Origin: Tuberibacillus calidus DSM 17572
GTDB taxonomy: Bacteria > Bacillota > Bacilli > Bacillales > Sporolactobacillaceae
Direction: 5' to 3'
NCBI RefSeq assembly: GCF_000430685.1
Contig: NZ_AUMM01000019.1
Span: forward strand, 1 to 64,000
Length of the DNA: 64,000 nucleotides
Shown one piece after another: positions 17,342 to 26,338 of the stretch; within the stretch, counting starts at the first letter, position 1; each line of letters begins with the position of its first letter. The notes below the pieces were generated by a model. The model worked only from the letters and a program-made list of their open reading frames with translations. It was not told the DNA's origin and did not search any database. The position numbers and the translations under genes are program-made.

Positions 17342-18322
17342 TCAGGCTTCTTCTACCTCGCCGTGAAGAAAACAACGCACCCGATGACCGTTTTTCAAGT
17401 CCACCAACCCCGGCCTTTTTTGCGCACATATCGCCATAGCCTCTTGACAACGTGGATAAAACAGACAGCCTTCCGTAATGCTGCCTGGCTTCGGCACGTT
17501 ACCTGGGATCGAATAAAGGCGCGAGGTTTGCCGCCTTAGGTCAGGCACTGAAGCGAGTAATCCCTTCGTGTACGGATGACTCGGATGGTTAAAGATATCT
17601 CGAACGGCTCCTTCTTCGACGATTTTCCCCGCATACATCACGATCACGCGCTCACACATTTGGGCAACAACGCCAAGATCATGGGTGATTAAGACAATCG
17701 CTGTTCCTGTTTCGCGGTTTAATTTTTTCATCAGATTGAGTATCTGCTTTTGTATCGTCACATCTAAGGCCGTTGTTGGCTCATCGGCAATTAAAACCTT
17801 TGGATCACAAGCCATCGCCATGGCGATCATCACGCGTTGGCGCATTCCGCCTGAAAGTTGATGCGGATAATTATCGAGCAAAGCTTTTGGTCGGGGTAGA
17901 CCGGCAAGCTGTAGCAGTTCGGTAGCGCGATCTTTTGCTTGCTTTTTTGAAATTTTACGATGAATGCGGATCGCTTCGGTCAGCTGATCCCCAATTGTAA
18001 AAACCGGGTTCAGTGACGTCATGGGCTCTTGAAAAATCATCGCAATCTCGTTACCGCGCAGCGTGCGCATTTTTCGCTCGGGGGCATGGGTGATGTCTTC
18101 GCCATTAAAATGGATTTTTCCATCGACAATTTTTCCAGGCTCGGAGACCAAGCCCATCACAGATAACGAAGTCACGCTTTTTCCGCAGCCGGATTCCCCG
18201 ACGATACCTAAGATTTCGCCTTCATTTATATAAAAATCAATGCCGTCGACAGCTGGAACTTGTCCGTCGTCCGTAAAAAAGACGGTTTTTAGGTTTTGTA
18301 CTTTCAGAATCGGTTCACTCAG
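17342..18322 (-). CDS. Peptide ABC transporter ATPase, OppD/DppD type (rare start codon)
   Basis: A 326-residue ATP-binding subunit, first gene of the D-F-A-B-C operon. Walker A is [14 protein letters not shown], the signature 'LSGGMRQRVMIAMAMA' and Walker B VLIADEPTTALDVT, with the C-terminal 'GCLFYPRCQEAMAIC' extension. The family start corresponds to 'SEPILKVQNLKT'. No ATG, GTG or TTG lies at this point. AAAGGAGGA is followed by ATT (18325) and CTG (18322) in frame, so a rare CTG or ATT start is likely. The next in-frame ATG-type codon far upstream (18451) lacks a ribosome site and would add an unrelated hydrophobic stretch. Confidence 0.9.
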   Translation of the reverse strand: MSEPILKVQNLKTVFFTDDGQVPAVDGIDFYINEGEILGIVGESGCGKSVTSLSVMGLVSEPGKIVDGKIHFNGEDITHAPERKMRTLRGNEIAMIFQEPMTSLNPVFTIGDQLTEAIRIHRKISKKQAKDRATELLQLAGLPRPKALLDNYPHQLSGGMRQRVMIAMAMACDPKVLIADEPTTALDVTIQKQILNLMKKLNRETGTAIVLITHDLGVVAQMCERVIVMYAGKIVEEGAVRDIFNHPSHPYTKGLLASVPDLRRQTSRLYSIPGNVPKPGSITEGCLFYPRCQEAMAICAQKRPGLVDLKNGHRVRCFLHGEVEEA

Positions 18323-18618
18323 AATGGCTCCTCCTTTCTTCGCGCGGGCGTTTATCTCTTTAAATTCACTTATGGGCGTATTATACAAAAAGTTAAGATT
18401 ATTGTCAATACTATTGGCAATATTAAGAATTATGTAGAAAAATGTCGACATTTGTCATGTAAGGTATGGGTACTTGATGTTTGTAGATTATATGTGTATT
18501 TTTCTGAAGTTAGACTGTAAAGGGTTGAGGCACACTCTAAACACGAAAGCTCGCGTACACTTGCTTTTAGCCACTTTTCTTGCTGATTTTGGCTCCTACG
18601 CATTAACTTTTTATCAAA

Positions 18619-18653
18619 CAAAAAAGGCTGATGCACTGACACATCAACCTTCA
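18619..18653 (-). terminator. Terminator of ygaD
   Basis: On the minus strand GGTTGATGTG, a short loop and GCATCAGCC are followed by TTTTTTG. It ends the ygaC-ygaD transcript. Confidence 0.7.
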
Positions 18654-20402
18654 AACCGTTTCTAATTGTTGGATGCGGAACAGCTCGTAATAACTCCCAC
18701 GGCGATTCATGAGTTCATGATGGTTGCCGATTTCCGAAATTCGGCCGTTTTCAATGACAACGATGCGATCGGCATGCGTAATCGTTGCCAGGCGGTGAGC
18801 AACAATTAATGTCGTTCGGTTTTTCGCCAATTTTTCCAAGGATTCCTGGATTAAATGCTCGCTTTCTAAGTCAAGGGCGGAGGTAGCCTCATCTAAAATG
18901 AGAATCGGAGGATTCTTTAAAAAGACTCTGGCAATGGCGATCCGCTGTTTTTGCCCGCCGGATAATTTGACCCCGCGTTCTCCAACCTGTGTATCGTAGC
19001 CTTTTGGTAATTGCATGATAAAGTCATGGGCATTGGCAGCCTTGGCTGCTTGCACGACTTCTTCTTCGGTCGCTTCTGGGTTTCCCATCATGATATTGGC
19101 TCTCACAGTATCACTGAAAAGAATCGTATCCTGAAGCACCATGCCAATTTGATCTCGCAAACTGCGCACTTTATAATCACGCAAGTCCCGACCGTCCAGC
19201 AAGATTCGACCGCTTTCGACATCATAAAACCGCGGAATCAGGCTGATGAGCGTTGATTTTCCACCGCCGCTCATACCAACAAAAGCGATCGTCTCTCCCG
19301 GCTGTATATCCAAATTAATATCTTTGAGGGCGTATTCTTCATCTTTTGCATAACGGAAACTCATATTTTCAATGGTGATGTGGCCACGGACATCCTCTGC
19401 CGTTATGGCATTCGGCCGGTCCACAATATCATATTTTTCATCCGCAAACTCGAAAACTCGGTCCATAGAAGCGATGGCTTGCGTTAAAGTTGTCGATGAG
19501 CTAACAAGCCGGCGCAGCGGGCTATACAACCGGTCCATATAAGCAAAAAAGGCGACCACAGTACCGATTTCCGCAATATTGCCGACAATCACGAGATAAG
19601 CTCCGACCATGATCACGAACAACGGTGCGATATCTGTGATGGTATTGACCACCATGAAGGTTTTGGCGTTCCACGATGTATGGTCAAGCGCTCGCGCCAA
19701 AAAGTTGCGGTTGCGTTGAGCGAATTGCTCTTGTTCGTACTCTTCTAAAGCAAAACTTTTGATAACGCTTATTCCTTGAACGCGTTCATGGAGATGTCCT
19801 TGTACTTCGGCCAAAGCTTGGGAACGCGCTCGCGTTAATTTTCGAAGCCTGCCGTAAAACACTTTTATAGATAAAGCGTAAAACGGGAACATGCTCATCG
19901 CAACCAGCGTCAAGATGACATTCATGGAAAACATGATGGCAAGGGCAATCACAATGGTGATCATATCAAGCCAAATATTCATCATACCAGTGATGACGAA
20001 TTCCTTGGTTTGTTCCACATCATTGATGACGCGGGAGATGATTTCGCCGACTTTGCGATTCGCATAAAACTTCAGGCTCAATCGTTGAATGTGGTCAAAC
20101 AATTTCCTTCTCAAGTCATACAAAACCTTATTTCCCGTCCACTGCGCTAAATACTGTCGATAATATTCAATGGGTGGCCGTAAAACAACAAACACAAACA
20201 AAGAAAGTCCGGTCACCCAAAAAAGCCGTCTAAGTTTAACATCCGCAGTAAGCGAAGTGTTAATGATATCATCAATGACATACTTAAGAATCAGCGGCAA
20301 GGCTAGCGGAATGCCGAACTTTATAATGCCGATAATGATCGTTAAAATGATTTCTTTATAATAAGGAAAAACAAATTTAAGATAGCGCTTGATACTCGAC
20401 AC
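18651..20402 (-). CDS. ygaD: YgaD-like multidrug/lipid ABC exporter
   Basis: A 583-residue half-transporter of the MsbA/LmrA/BmrA type: six membrane helices (residues 1-310) fused to an ATPase. Walker A reads GMSGGGKST, a slight variant of GPSGAGKST. The signature is '[16 protein letters not shown]', Walker [13 protein letters not shown] and the switch histidine is in 'VAHRLATI'. It should work as a homodimer exporting lipophilic compounds; the substrate is unknown. The start is a GTG with GGGATGA upstream. It follows ygaC by six bases, as in B. subtilis. Confidence 0.9.
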   Translation of the reverse strand: MSSIKRYLKFVFPYYKEIILTIIIGIIKFGIPLALPLILKYVIDDIINTSLTADVKLRRLFWVTGLSLFVFVVLRPPIEYYRQYLAQWTGNKVLYDLRRKLFDHIQRLSLKFYANRKVGEIISRVINDVEQTKEFVITGMMNIWLDMITIVIALAIMFSMNVILTLVAMSMFPFYALSIKVFYGRLRKLTRARSQALAEVQGHLHERVQGISVIKSFALEEYEQEQFAQRNRNFLARALDHTSWNAKTFMVVNTITDIAPLFVIMVGAYLVIVGNIAEIGTVVAFFAYMDRLYSPLRRLVSSSTTLTQAIASMDRVFEFADEKYDIVDRPNAITAEDVRGHITIENMSFRYAKDEEYALKDINLDIQPGETIAFVGMSGGGKSTLISLIPRFYDVESGRILLDGRDLRDYKVRSLRDQIGMVLQDTILFSDTVRANIMMGNPEATEEEVVQAAKAANAHDFIMQLPKGYDTQVGERGVKLSGGQKQRIAIARVFLKNPPILILDEATSALDLESEHLIQESLEKLAKNRTTLIVAHRLATITHADRIVVIENGRISEIGNHHELMNRRGSYYELFRIQQLETV

Positions 20403-20408
20403 AACGAT

Positions 20409-20945
20409 TCATCCCATTTCTACATACTGTCGATAACGGTCATACCATTTTTGAATAAAATCAGGATGAAATGGGCCCACGCCTTTTTCAATCCAATCGT
20501 AAAGCTTTGCCAAATCCTTTTCGATCCGGTCTGTAACGTTTGCGGGATAGTGCATCAGCTGCTTATGACTTTCATACTCCGCTTCGTCCAAAAGGCGAAC
20601 GGTACCATCTTGCTCCACCATGACATCCAGATCATAATCAATATAAGTTAATGCCCCCGCGTCCCAATGAACCGGTGAAGCGAGGTTACAGTAATAATAA
20701 ACGCCTTCGGGCGGCATGATGGCGACGACATTGAACCAAAGTGCCGTGCTGAAAAAAGAAATGGCGGGTTCTTTTGTCCGCCAAGTGGTGCCGTCGGCCT
20801 CCGTTACCGTCACTTGGTTATTGACGGTAATCCAAGCATCGTCTGTTCGGGAAAGAATGAGATTGTCGTCCCAAACCCGATGCAGCACCCCATTATGTTT
20901 AAAGCTTTTAATGGGTATGAATGTACCTTCTTTATAATTTGGCAT
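20409..20945 (-). CDS. ygaC: Nucleoside tri-/diphosphate phosphatase family protein YgaC (DUF402)
   Basis: A 178-residue DUF402 protein, close in length to B. subtilis YgaC. Characteristic parts are 'GTFIPIKSFKHNGVLHRVWDD', the metal-binding 'DYDLDVMVEQDG' and 'DEAEYE', in which Asp and Glu residues coordinate magnesium. Related proteins hydrolyse nucleoside tri- and diphosphates to monophosphates. AAAGGAG precedes the ATG. Its stop lies six bases from the ygaD start, so the pair is one transcript. Confidence 0.87.
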   Translation of the reverse strand: MPNYKEGTFIPIKSFKHNGVLHRVWDDNLILSRTDDAWITVNNQVTVTEADGTTWRTKEPAISFFSTALWFNVVAIMPPEGVYYYCNLASPVHWDAGALTYIDYDLDVMVEQDGTVRLLDEAEYESHKQLMHYPANVTDRIEKDLAKLYDWIEKGVGPFHPDFIQKWYDRYRQYVEMG

Positions 20946-20972
20946 CGGTTTGCTCCTTTATGCGCGTTTTTC

Positions 20973-21635
20973 CTAAATGGGTTGGATGAGGGCTTCACCT
21001 TCGTTTTTCGGGGAATTAACGGCTTGCGACACCGGATAATACCGCATTTCCGAAGCTGGGTAACGCTTAAGGAGATTTTTTACGGTTTCACTATCGGTTT
21101 CCGGATTTAACCACGTGTCTTCAGCCGCACGCGGCAGGATGACCGGCATGCGGTCATGCAAATCACACATCAATTCATTGGCGGAGGTCGTTAGGATCGT
21201 GCACGTGGCAAGGCGCACCCCGTCTTTCTCCCATACCGACCAGAGCCCGGCAAAGGCAAACGGTTCCTCACTTTTCAATAAAATCCGATATGGCTGTTTT
21301 CCTTTCCCCTCTTTTTTCCATTCATAAAAACTATCCGCAATGACTAAACAGCGCCGTTTTTTTAAGGCGTTTTTAAAACTTGCCTTCTCATGAGCGGTCT
21401 CGGAACGCGCGTTAATCATTTTGTATCCGATGTTCGCATCCTTTGCCCATTCAGGAATGAACCCCCAGCGGAGCTGACCCATTTTATTTCCTCTTTGTCC
21501 CCGTATGACAACCGTCACATCTTGTTGCGGCGCAATGTTATACCTTGGCGTATATGGAAATTCCACAGGATAAGCGATTTGAAACCGTTCAATTAAGTAA
21601 TCCAAATCAGCGGTTAAAGCAAAACGTCCGCACAT
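20973..21635 (-). CDS. SOS response-associated peptidase (SRAP / YedK / HMCES family)
   Basis: A 220-residue SRAP protein. The invariant MCGRFAL start exposes Cys2 after methionine removal; in HMCES/YedK this cysteine forms a thiazolidine link with abasic sites in single-stranded DNA. The other family marks are 'PRYNIAPQQDVTVV', 'WGFIPEWAKD', 'NARSETAHEKASFKNALKKRRCL', 'SFYEWKK' and the catalytic histidine region 'DLHDRMPVILP'. GGAGGT precedes the ATG. It shields abasic sites during replication, fitting its proximity to mutY, which creates abasic sites. No LexA box was recognised. Confidence 0.94.
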   Translation of the reverse strand: MCGRFALTADLDYLIERFQIAYPVEFPYTPRYNIAPQQDVTVVIRGQRGNKMGQLRWGFIPEWAKDANIGYKMINARSETAHEKASFKNALKKRRCLVIADSFYEWKKEGKGKQPYRILLKSEEPFAFAGLWSVWEKDGVRLATCTILTTSANELMCDLHDRMPVILPRAAEDTWLNPETDSETVKNLLKRYPASEMRYYPVSQAVNSPKNEGEALIQPI

Positions 21636-21761
21636 AACATAACCTCCGCATGCTTTTTATTGACATTAAGATAACATAAAACTAAAAGAATGGCACCCGG
21701 CTTGCTTTATATTAAGGCTTCCCATAAACCACACCGAGCGGTATTGGCATTAAATAAAGAA

Positions 21762-21790
21762 AGCTCCCTATCCGCTTGTGATAGGGAGCT
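21762..21790 (-). terminator. Terminator of sspE
   Basis: AGCTCCCTATC (21762-21772) pairs with GATAGGGAGCT (21780-21790), an 11-bp perfect stem. On the minus strand it is followed by a T-rich stretch. Confidence 0.8.
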
Positions 21791-21804
21791 GGGCAAGGTG
21801 CAAG

Positions 21805-21984
21805 TTATTGTTGGTTTTGGCCTTTTTTCTGTTGGGACTTGGCGTTTTGTTGGCGTACTTGTTGAGCGTTGGTTTCACTGGCAAATTCAGTTTGGTATTG
21901 GCTTTGCCCTTGAGCTGAAGCTTGGTTTTTAGCACGTACGCTTTGGGAATCGGTTCCAGCATTGTTCATGCCTTTTTTAGCCAT
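21805..21984 (-). CDS. sspE: Gamma-type small acid-soluble spore protein
   Basis: A 59-residue protein rich in Gln, Ala, Ser and Asn, with the 'TEFASETNAQQVRQQNAKSQ' segment that marks gamma-type SASP and its GPR protease site (TEFASE). These proteins are amino-acid stores in the spore core rather than DNA binders. It has one repeat of the TEFASE module; B. subtilis SspE has two and is longer (84 residues). The ATG at 21984 follows GGAGGTGAAGACACC, an ideal site. Forespore expression by sigma-G is expected from the family. Confidence 0.9.
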   Translation of the reverse strand: MAKKGMNNAGTDSQSVRAKNQASAQGQSQYQTEFASETNAQQVRQQNAKSQQKKGQNQQ

Positions 21985-22048
21985 GGTGTCTTCACCTCCA
22001 CAGCCATTAATGTAACCAGTCAACCATTTTTTATGTATGGAAATACCT

Positions 22049-23092
22049 TTATGGAATGACTCGGTCTAAATGATGGATGATCTTTTGATGCGGAACCGGA
22101 AAAGCGTAATCGGAAAGCGCGGTGCGCGTGACCCATTTACCCGCCCGCGAGATCGTTTCTTCGCTTCCGCAATACCCGTAAAACACAGTTAATTCCCATT
22201 TTAAGTGTGAAAAAATATGTTTGACCTTCATCGAAGTCCGTACCGGTTTCGATTTTAAAAAGCGTGCCTTGAAGTTAACTTCATCGGCCCCCTCTTTGAT
22301 TTCGAACATCGGAAATTCCCATAACCCGGCTAAAAGCCCTTCGGAAGGCCGTTTTTGGATATAAAAACGGTCTTCACCTGACTGCAAAACCAAAACGGCA
22401 TAACGCACAAGTTTTGTTTTTTGTTTTTTGAGCTTGATCGGTAGCTTGGTTTGCACATCCTCTTTATAAGCGCGGCAGAATGATGCAATCGGGCACTCAT
22501 GGCAAAGCGGATTTTTCGGTTTGCATATTAAAGCTCCGAGTTCCATTAAAGCTTGGTTAAATTCACCTGCCTGGTCGGCTGGCATGTAAGGTCTTAACCT
22601 GTCTTCAATAAGCCGCCTTGTCTTTGCTTTCGCGATATCCTCCTCGATGCGAAAGAGGCGGGAGATAACACGCATAACATTGCCATCAACAGCCGGTTCG
22701 GGTTCATTATAAGCGATGCTGAGAATCGCGCCGGCTGTATATGGTCCGATGCCTTTGACATTCAGCAACTCACGCTTTGTTCTAGGAACGATGCCACCGT
22801 ATCTTTCCGTGACTTCCCTAACGCCGGCTTGAAGGTTTCGCGCCCGCGAATAGTAGCCGAGCCCTTCCCATTCTTTTAAAAGAACGTCTTCGTCGGCGCG
22901 CGCTAAATCATACATGGTTGGAAAACGAGTTATAAATCTTTCGTAATAGGGAATAACTGTATCCACCTGTGTTTGCTGCAACATCACTTCGGAAATCCAA
23001 ATAAAATAAGGATTACGCGTTTTTCGCCAAGGCAGAATGCGTTTGTTTTCTTTGTACCAATTGACGAGTACCATCGTCCAGCTTTCAGTCAT
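22049..23092 (-). CDS. mutY: A/G-specific adenine glycosylase MutY
   Basis: A 347-residue base-excision enzyme removing adenine mispaired with 8-oxoguanine. Features in order: 'ILPWRKTRNPYFIWISEVMLQQTQVDTV' with the catalytic glutamate, helix-hairpin-helix 'NVKGIGPYTAGAI', catalytic aspartate in 'PAVDGNVMRVISR', and the 4Fe-4S cluster 'CKPKNPLCHECPIASFC'. The C-terminal NUDIX-like domain (after about residue 230) recognises 8-oxoguanine. The start is the second ATG, seven bases after AAAGGAG. It is the orthologue of B. subtilis yfhQ and keeps yfhP as neighbour. Confidence 0.95.
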   Translation of the reverse strand: MTESWTMVLVNWYKENKRILPWRKTRNPYFIWISEVMLQQTQVDTVIPYYERFITRFPTMYDLARADEDVLLKEWEGLGYYSRARNLQAGVREVTERYGGIVPRTKRELLNVKGIGPYTAGAILSIAYNEPEPAVDGNVMRVISRLFRIEEDIAKAKTRRLIEDRLRPYMPADQAGEFNQALMELGALICKPKNPLCHECPIASFCRAYKEDVQTKLPIKLKKQKTKLVRYAVLVLQSGEDRFYIQKRPSEGLLAGLWEFPMFEIKEGADEVNFKARFLKSKPVRTSMKVKHIFSHLKWELTVFYGYCGSEETISRAGKWVTRTALSDYAFPVPHQKIIHHLDRVIP

Positions 23093-23223
23093 CGGCATAC
23101 TCCTTTCCTTTCTGCCGTTACCCGCTCATCAATGGGACATAATATAAAAAATAACTGCACATAAAGGCACGTTTATCACTCAATTTCGATTGAAAAAAGA
23201 TTTAAAAGGGAGTGATAAAGACG

Positions 23224-24195
23224 ATGGACAGCGGGACGCATATCGTCATGGGCATCGGCCTTTCCGCCCTATCAACAATCGACCCAGTAACCACTGATCC
23301 GACTTCTGCGGAAGCGGTTTTTTTAGGTGTTTTAATCGGGTCAGTGATACCTGATATCGATACAGTTTTAAAATTGAAAGATAATGCAACCTATATCCGC
23401 CACCACAGGGGCATCACACATGCCTTGCCGTTTACTATACTGTGGCCAGTCATCCTAACGGGTGTGATTCATCTTTTTTATGACCAGGCAAATCTTTTCC
23501 ATCTTTGGCTATGGACTTTTCTCGCTGTCATCTTACACGTTTCGGTCGATATTTTTAACGCCTACGGTACGCAAGCATTATGGCCGATCACACCGAAGTG
23601 GATTGCCCTTGGCATGATCAGCATCTTTGATCCTGTCATCTTCGGGATCCATTTATGCGGCTTTGTCCTTTGGTATGTGTTCGGTCATCCAGGATTACTC
23701 TTTAGCTTTATATATGTCATTATCATCGGTTATTATCTTTTAAGAACATGGCACAAACGGAGGGCACTGGCCAAGGTTCGGCACCAACTGCCTAACGCAA
23801 AAGCTATTTATTTGTCCCCGACGATCCATTGGAACCAATATCATGTGGCCGCAAAAACCCCAGAGGAGTTTGTGGTGGGGGAAGCCGATCGCCTGCATTT
23901 TGTCATCTTGGATCGTTTCAAACGCGTGCCGCTTCCAAATGACCAAGCCGTTAATGCTGCATTAAAAGATAAAAATATTCGTGCGTTTTTATCGTTTTCA
24001 CCGATTTACCGCTTTGAAATCAAAGATTACAACGGCTTCACGGACATTCGTTTTATCGATCTTCGCTACTTATCCAAAGGTCATTATCCGTTTGTCGCCG
24101 TGGCCCGGGTGAATCTAGATTCGGTCGTGGTCTCTTCCTATACCGGCTGGATTTATAATAATGAAAAGCTGGAGAAGAAGCTCGCCGTCACATGA
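23224..24195 (+). CDS. yfhP: YfhP-like membrane-bound metal-dependent hydrolase
   Basis: A 323-residue member of the YdjM/YfhP family (DUF457-like). An N-terminal 'MDSGTHIVMGIGL' carries a metal-binding histidine, followed by 'GSVIPDIDTVLK', 'RHHRGITHAL' and 'ILHVSVDIFNAYGTQALWP', each with histidine or aspartate ligands set in membrane helices. Residues after about 180 are soluble. The reaction is not known; phospholipase-like activity has been proposed for relatives. ATG 23224 follows GGGAGTGAT; a GTG at 23212 overlaps that site. It is divergent from mutY. Confidence 0.87.
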   Translation: MDSGTHIVMGIGLSALSTIDPVTTDPTSAEAVFLGVLIGSVIPDIDTVLKLKDNATYIRHHRGITHALPFTILWPVILTGVIHLFYDQANLFHLWLWTFLAVILHVSVDIFNAYGTQALWPITPKWIALGMISIFDPVIFGIHLCGFVLWYVFGHPGLLFSFIYVIIIGYYLLRTWHKRRALAKVRHQLPNAKAIYLSPTIHWNQYHVAAKTPEEFVVGEADRLHFVILDRFKRVPLPNDQAVNAALKDKNIRAFLSFSPIYRFEIKDYNGFTDIRFIDLRYLSKGHYPFVAVARVNLDSVVVSSYTGWIYNNEKLEKKLAVT

Positions 24196-24319
24196 TCCGA
24201 ACAGTAGCGCTTGAGGTGGCACGGCTTCCGAGGCTAACTCATAAGGGATCCCATACAGTAGTTGCTTTTTGAAAAGTTTGACCCTGACTTTTGAGTCAAG
24301 TCTCAAGCCTTTACGGTTA

Positions 24320-24643
24320 CTATGCTTCAGATTCTTTGACGAGTAAAGCAATCGGAAAGGCCCTCATTTCCGTCTCGTTCCCATAATATCCCCAAGCGAA
24401 CACGCCGTCGAGATATTCAATTTTAAATGGCGTGCCATCGCCTTCTTTAATCACCATGACATCCCCTTGTTTAAAATCTTCGGGGTTCAATAAATAGGAA
24501 GCCGCCATGACTTGCTTTCTCTGCAATACTTCCACTTCGTTGATCATACCGGCTTGTTCTGCGCGCTGCTCTTTTACTTTCAACGATTTGATTTCTTCTT
24601 CCAGTTCCTCTCTCGACATTTGACTGTATCGTTTCGGCATCAT
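24320..24643 (-). CDS. yfhH: YfhH family protein (DUF1811)
   Basis: A 107-residue DUF1811 protein: 'KRYSQMSREELEEEIKSLKVKEQRAEQAGMINEVEVLQRK' in the N-terminal helical half, then a small beta domain 'FKQGDVMVIKEGDGTPFKIEYLDGVFAWGY' resembling an SH3-like barrel. The function is unknown. Its start codon overlaps the recX stop (ATGA), so translation is coupled. The same recX-yfhH pair is found in B. subtilis. Confidence 0.87.
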   Translation of the reverse strand: MMPKRYSQMSREELEEEIKSLKVKEQRAEQAGMINEVEVLQRKQVMAASYLLNPEDFKQGDVMVIKEGDGTPFKIEYLDGVFAWGYYGNETEMRAFPIALLVKESEA

Positions 24644-25458
24644 TTTTCTTCATTCCTCCCGATATCATCGATGTAACGGTTGATCATTTCTATGCAAAAT
24701 CCTTTCCGATATAAAGCGCTGCGTAACTTTTGTCTTGCTTCTGAATCCTTATAACCGCTCCATTTCCGGCGCAGCTTCTCCGCCTGTTTGATGAGCGCCT
24801 CCCATTCGGATTCTTGGTCGGCATTCGGCATCTCCTGGATAACGCGATGAATCAACTCCCAATCATACCCTTTACGTTTTAAGGCTTCTGTCGTTTTTTG
24901 CAGCTTGCCTTGGTGGGAATGGCCGCGGGATTCTTGCCATTTACGTTGCGCCAGGCGATAAGCGTTCGCCCATTGTTGTTCACTCGAATATTCCTCCAGT
25001 GCTAAAGCAGCCGTTTCGGGAGCAATCCCTTTTATTTGCAATTCTTGATATAGAATTTGCGGACCGTTTAAGGTTGTCCGCATTTTCGTTCGGACATAAG
25101 CTCTAGCAAAGTTTTCATCATTAAGAAGGTTATCGTTTTTAAGCTTTTCAATCGTCCCCGCAAGTTCTTCAGACGCAAAGCCTTTCTTCTTTAGATAATC
25201 GGTCATTTCTTTAACCGAGCGCATCCTGAGTCCTAAATAACGCAAAGCCGTTTGGTAGGCTCGCGTGAGATGGGCGGATCTCTCCAGTGTTGAAAATTCA
25301 TGTTCCGTTAATACGAGACCTTTTCGAAGCGCATGAGATACCAAAACATCCTGATGGACCGTCATTTCTCTCGACGTTCCGTCATCACAGGTTAAAGTCA
25401 AACGATAGTGATTAGGTTTTGTCCCATGCACCGAAATTTGTCGAATGGTCATCATCAT
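24640..25458 (-). CDS. recX: Recombination regulator RecX
   Basis: A 272-residue RecX protein, which binds along the RecA filament groove and modulates recombination. The family's three-helix repeats are visible: 'ALRYLGLRMRSVKEMTDYLKKKGF', 'LLNDENFARAYVRTKMRTTLNGPQILYQELQIKGI' and 'YRKGFCIEMINRYI'. The long N-terminal region is typical of Bacillus RecX. Three consecutive ATGs are possible starts; 25458 is best placed after GGAGGTGG, and the GTG at 25467 sits in the ribosome site. Confidence 0.92.
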   Translation of the reverse strand: MMMTIRQISVHGTKPNHYRLTLTCDDGTSREMTVHQDVLVSHALRKGLVLTEHEFSTLERSAHLTRAYQTALRYLGLRMRSVKEMTDYLKKKGFASEELAGTIEKLKNDNLLNDENFARAYVRTKMRTTLNGPQILYQELQIKGIAPETAALALEEYSSEQQWANAYRLAQRKWQESRGHSHQGKLQKTTEALKRKGYDWELIHRVIQEMPNADQESEWEALIKQAEKLRRKWSGYKDSEARQKLRSALYRKGFCIEMINRYIDDIGRNEEK

Positions 25459-25774
25459 TGTTCCCACCTCCCTCCATCTTACATGAATGTCGACAAACAG
25501 GGAAATACGACGACCGAAAAGATGAAAATGGTCAAGAAAAAGACAAAATCCGGCAAAAGTAACCTATTTTCAACTAGTAAAAAATCAGATATACTTATCT
25601 GGACATCAGAAAGAAAAACTTTTATCCAAAGAAAGTGATCGATGAAATCAGCGGTATGACAATTGAATGAACGGGAAGGCAATTGGTGCGCCACCAAGTA
25701 ATTTGGTCCTAGTGGGTTCGATTCCCACCCCGGTTATTTCCTAATGCATTTTTTACCCGCTAGGAGGTATCCAA
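25459..25774. other. Intergenic region between recX and the GNAT gene
   Basis: It holds a tRNA-like sequence (25669-25736) and the ribosome site TAGGAGGT of the GNAT gene. A Lys-rich 51-codon reading frame near 25480-25638 has no ribosome site and no recognisable family and is not annotated. Confidence 0.5.
25669..25736 (+). pseudogene. tRNA-like relic with shortened anticodon arm
   Basis: The stretch folds like a tRNA. The acceptor GAACGGG (25669-25675) faces CCCGGTT (25729-25735) with one A-G mismatch and one G-U. The D arm is GGC/GCC with loop AATTGGTGC carrying the conserved GG. The T arm is canonical: GTGGG, loop TTCGATT, CCCAC (25712-25728). The anticodon arm ACCAA/TTGGT (25693-25707) closes on a 5-base loop, so the normal 7-base loop is missing and no U33-anticodon can be placed. 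No CCA is encoded. Total length is about 68 bases. It is probably a decayed tRNA; a regulatory tRNA mimic cannot be excluded. Confidence 0.55.
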
Positions 25775-26338
25775 ATGTTAAAAAAGCGTGAAATCGCCGA
25801 TTGTGGCGCACTATTTGAGTTACTTAAAGACCCTGAAGTCTTTCCGTTTGTCAGACAAAAAGCCGATACCCTTGATGAATATATGTTCATAACGAAACAA
25901 GGCATAGAGCTCGAAGAACAAAAACGGATGATTTCAAGAACGATTTTGGATGAATGGGGTCAACCCATTGGCACCATCTCACTTTTCGATATACGGGATG
26001 GCACCGGTTTTCTGGGCACGTGGATTGGTAAGCCCTACTTTGGAAAGGGCTATAATAAAGCCGCCAAAGAAGCCTTTTTTGATGAAGTTTTCTCACAGAC
26101 CGATATCCATACGATTTTTATGAGGATACGCCGTGAAAACCATCGCTCCAAAAAAGCCGCCCTGAAATTTCCTTATGTCCTCCCTGCCAATGATCTTTAC
26201 CCGGAAATCTTGAATGAATTAAACCAAAACGGTGTCACATATGACCTGTTTGAAATAAAAAAAGAGCATTATTTCATACACAAACGTCATGTTGAAAGTT
26301 TCTGTTATTCTGCGGATAGCCAATTGCGCGAAGCTTAA
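25775..26338 (+). CDS. GNAT family N-acetyltransferase
   Basis: A 187-residue acetyltransferase of the GNAT fold. The central strand-helix 'FLGTWIGKPYFGKGYNKAAKEAFFDEVF' is the acetyl-CoA pyrophosphate-binding region (the usual R/Q-x-x-G-x-G/A is here YFGKGYN), followed by 'IHTIFMRIRRENHRSKKAALKF'. Similar proteins acetylate ribosomal protein N-termini or small amines; the substrate is unknown. The C-terminal 40 residues extend past the core fold. AGGAGGT precedes the ATG. It is flanked by a tRNA-like relic upstream and a terminator downstream and is not part of the conserved yfh block, so it may be an insertion. Confidence 0.82.
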   Translation: MLKKREIADCGALFELLKDPEVFPFVRQKADTLDEYMFITKQGIELEEQKRMISRTILDEWGQPIGTISLFDIRDGTGFLGTWIGKPYFGKGYNKAAKEAFFDEVFSQTDIHTIFMRIRRENHRSKKAALKFPYVLPANDLYPEILNELNQNGVTYDLFEIKKEHYFIHKRHVESFCYSADSQLREA

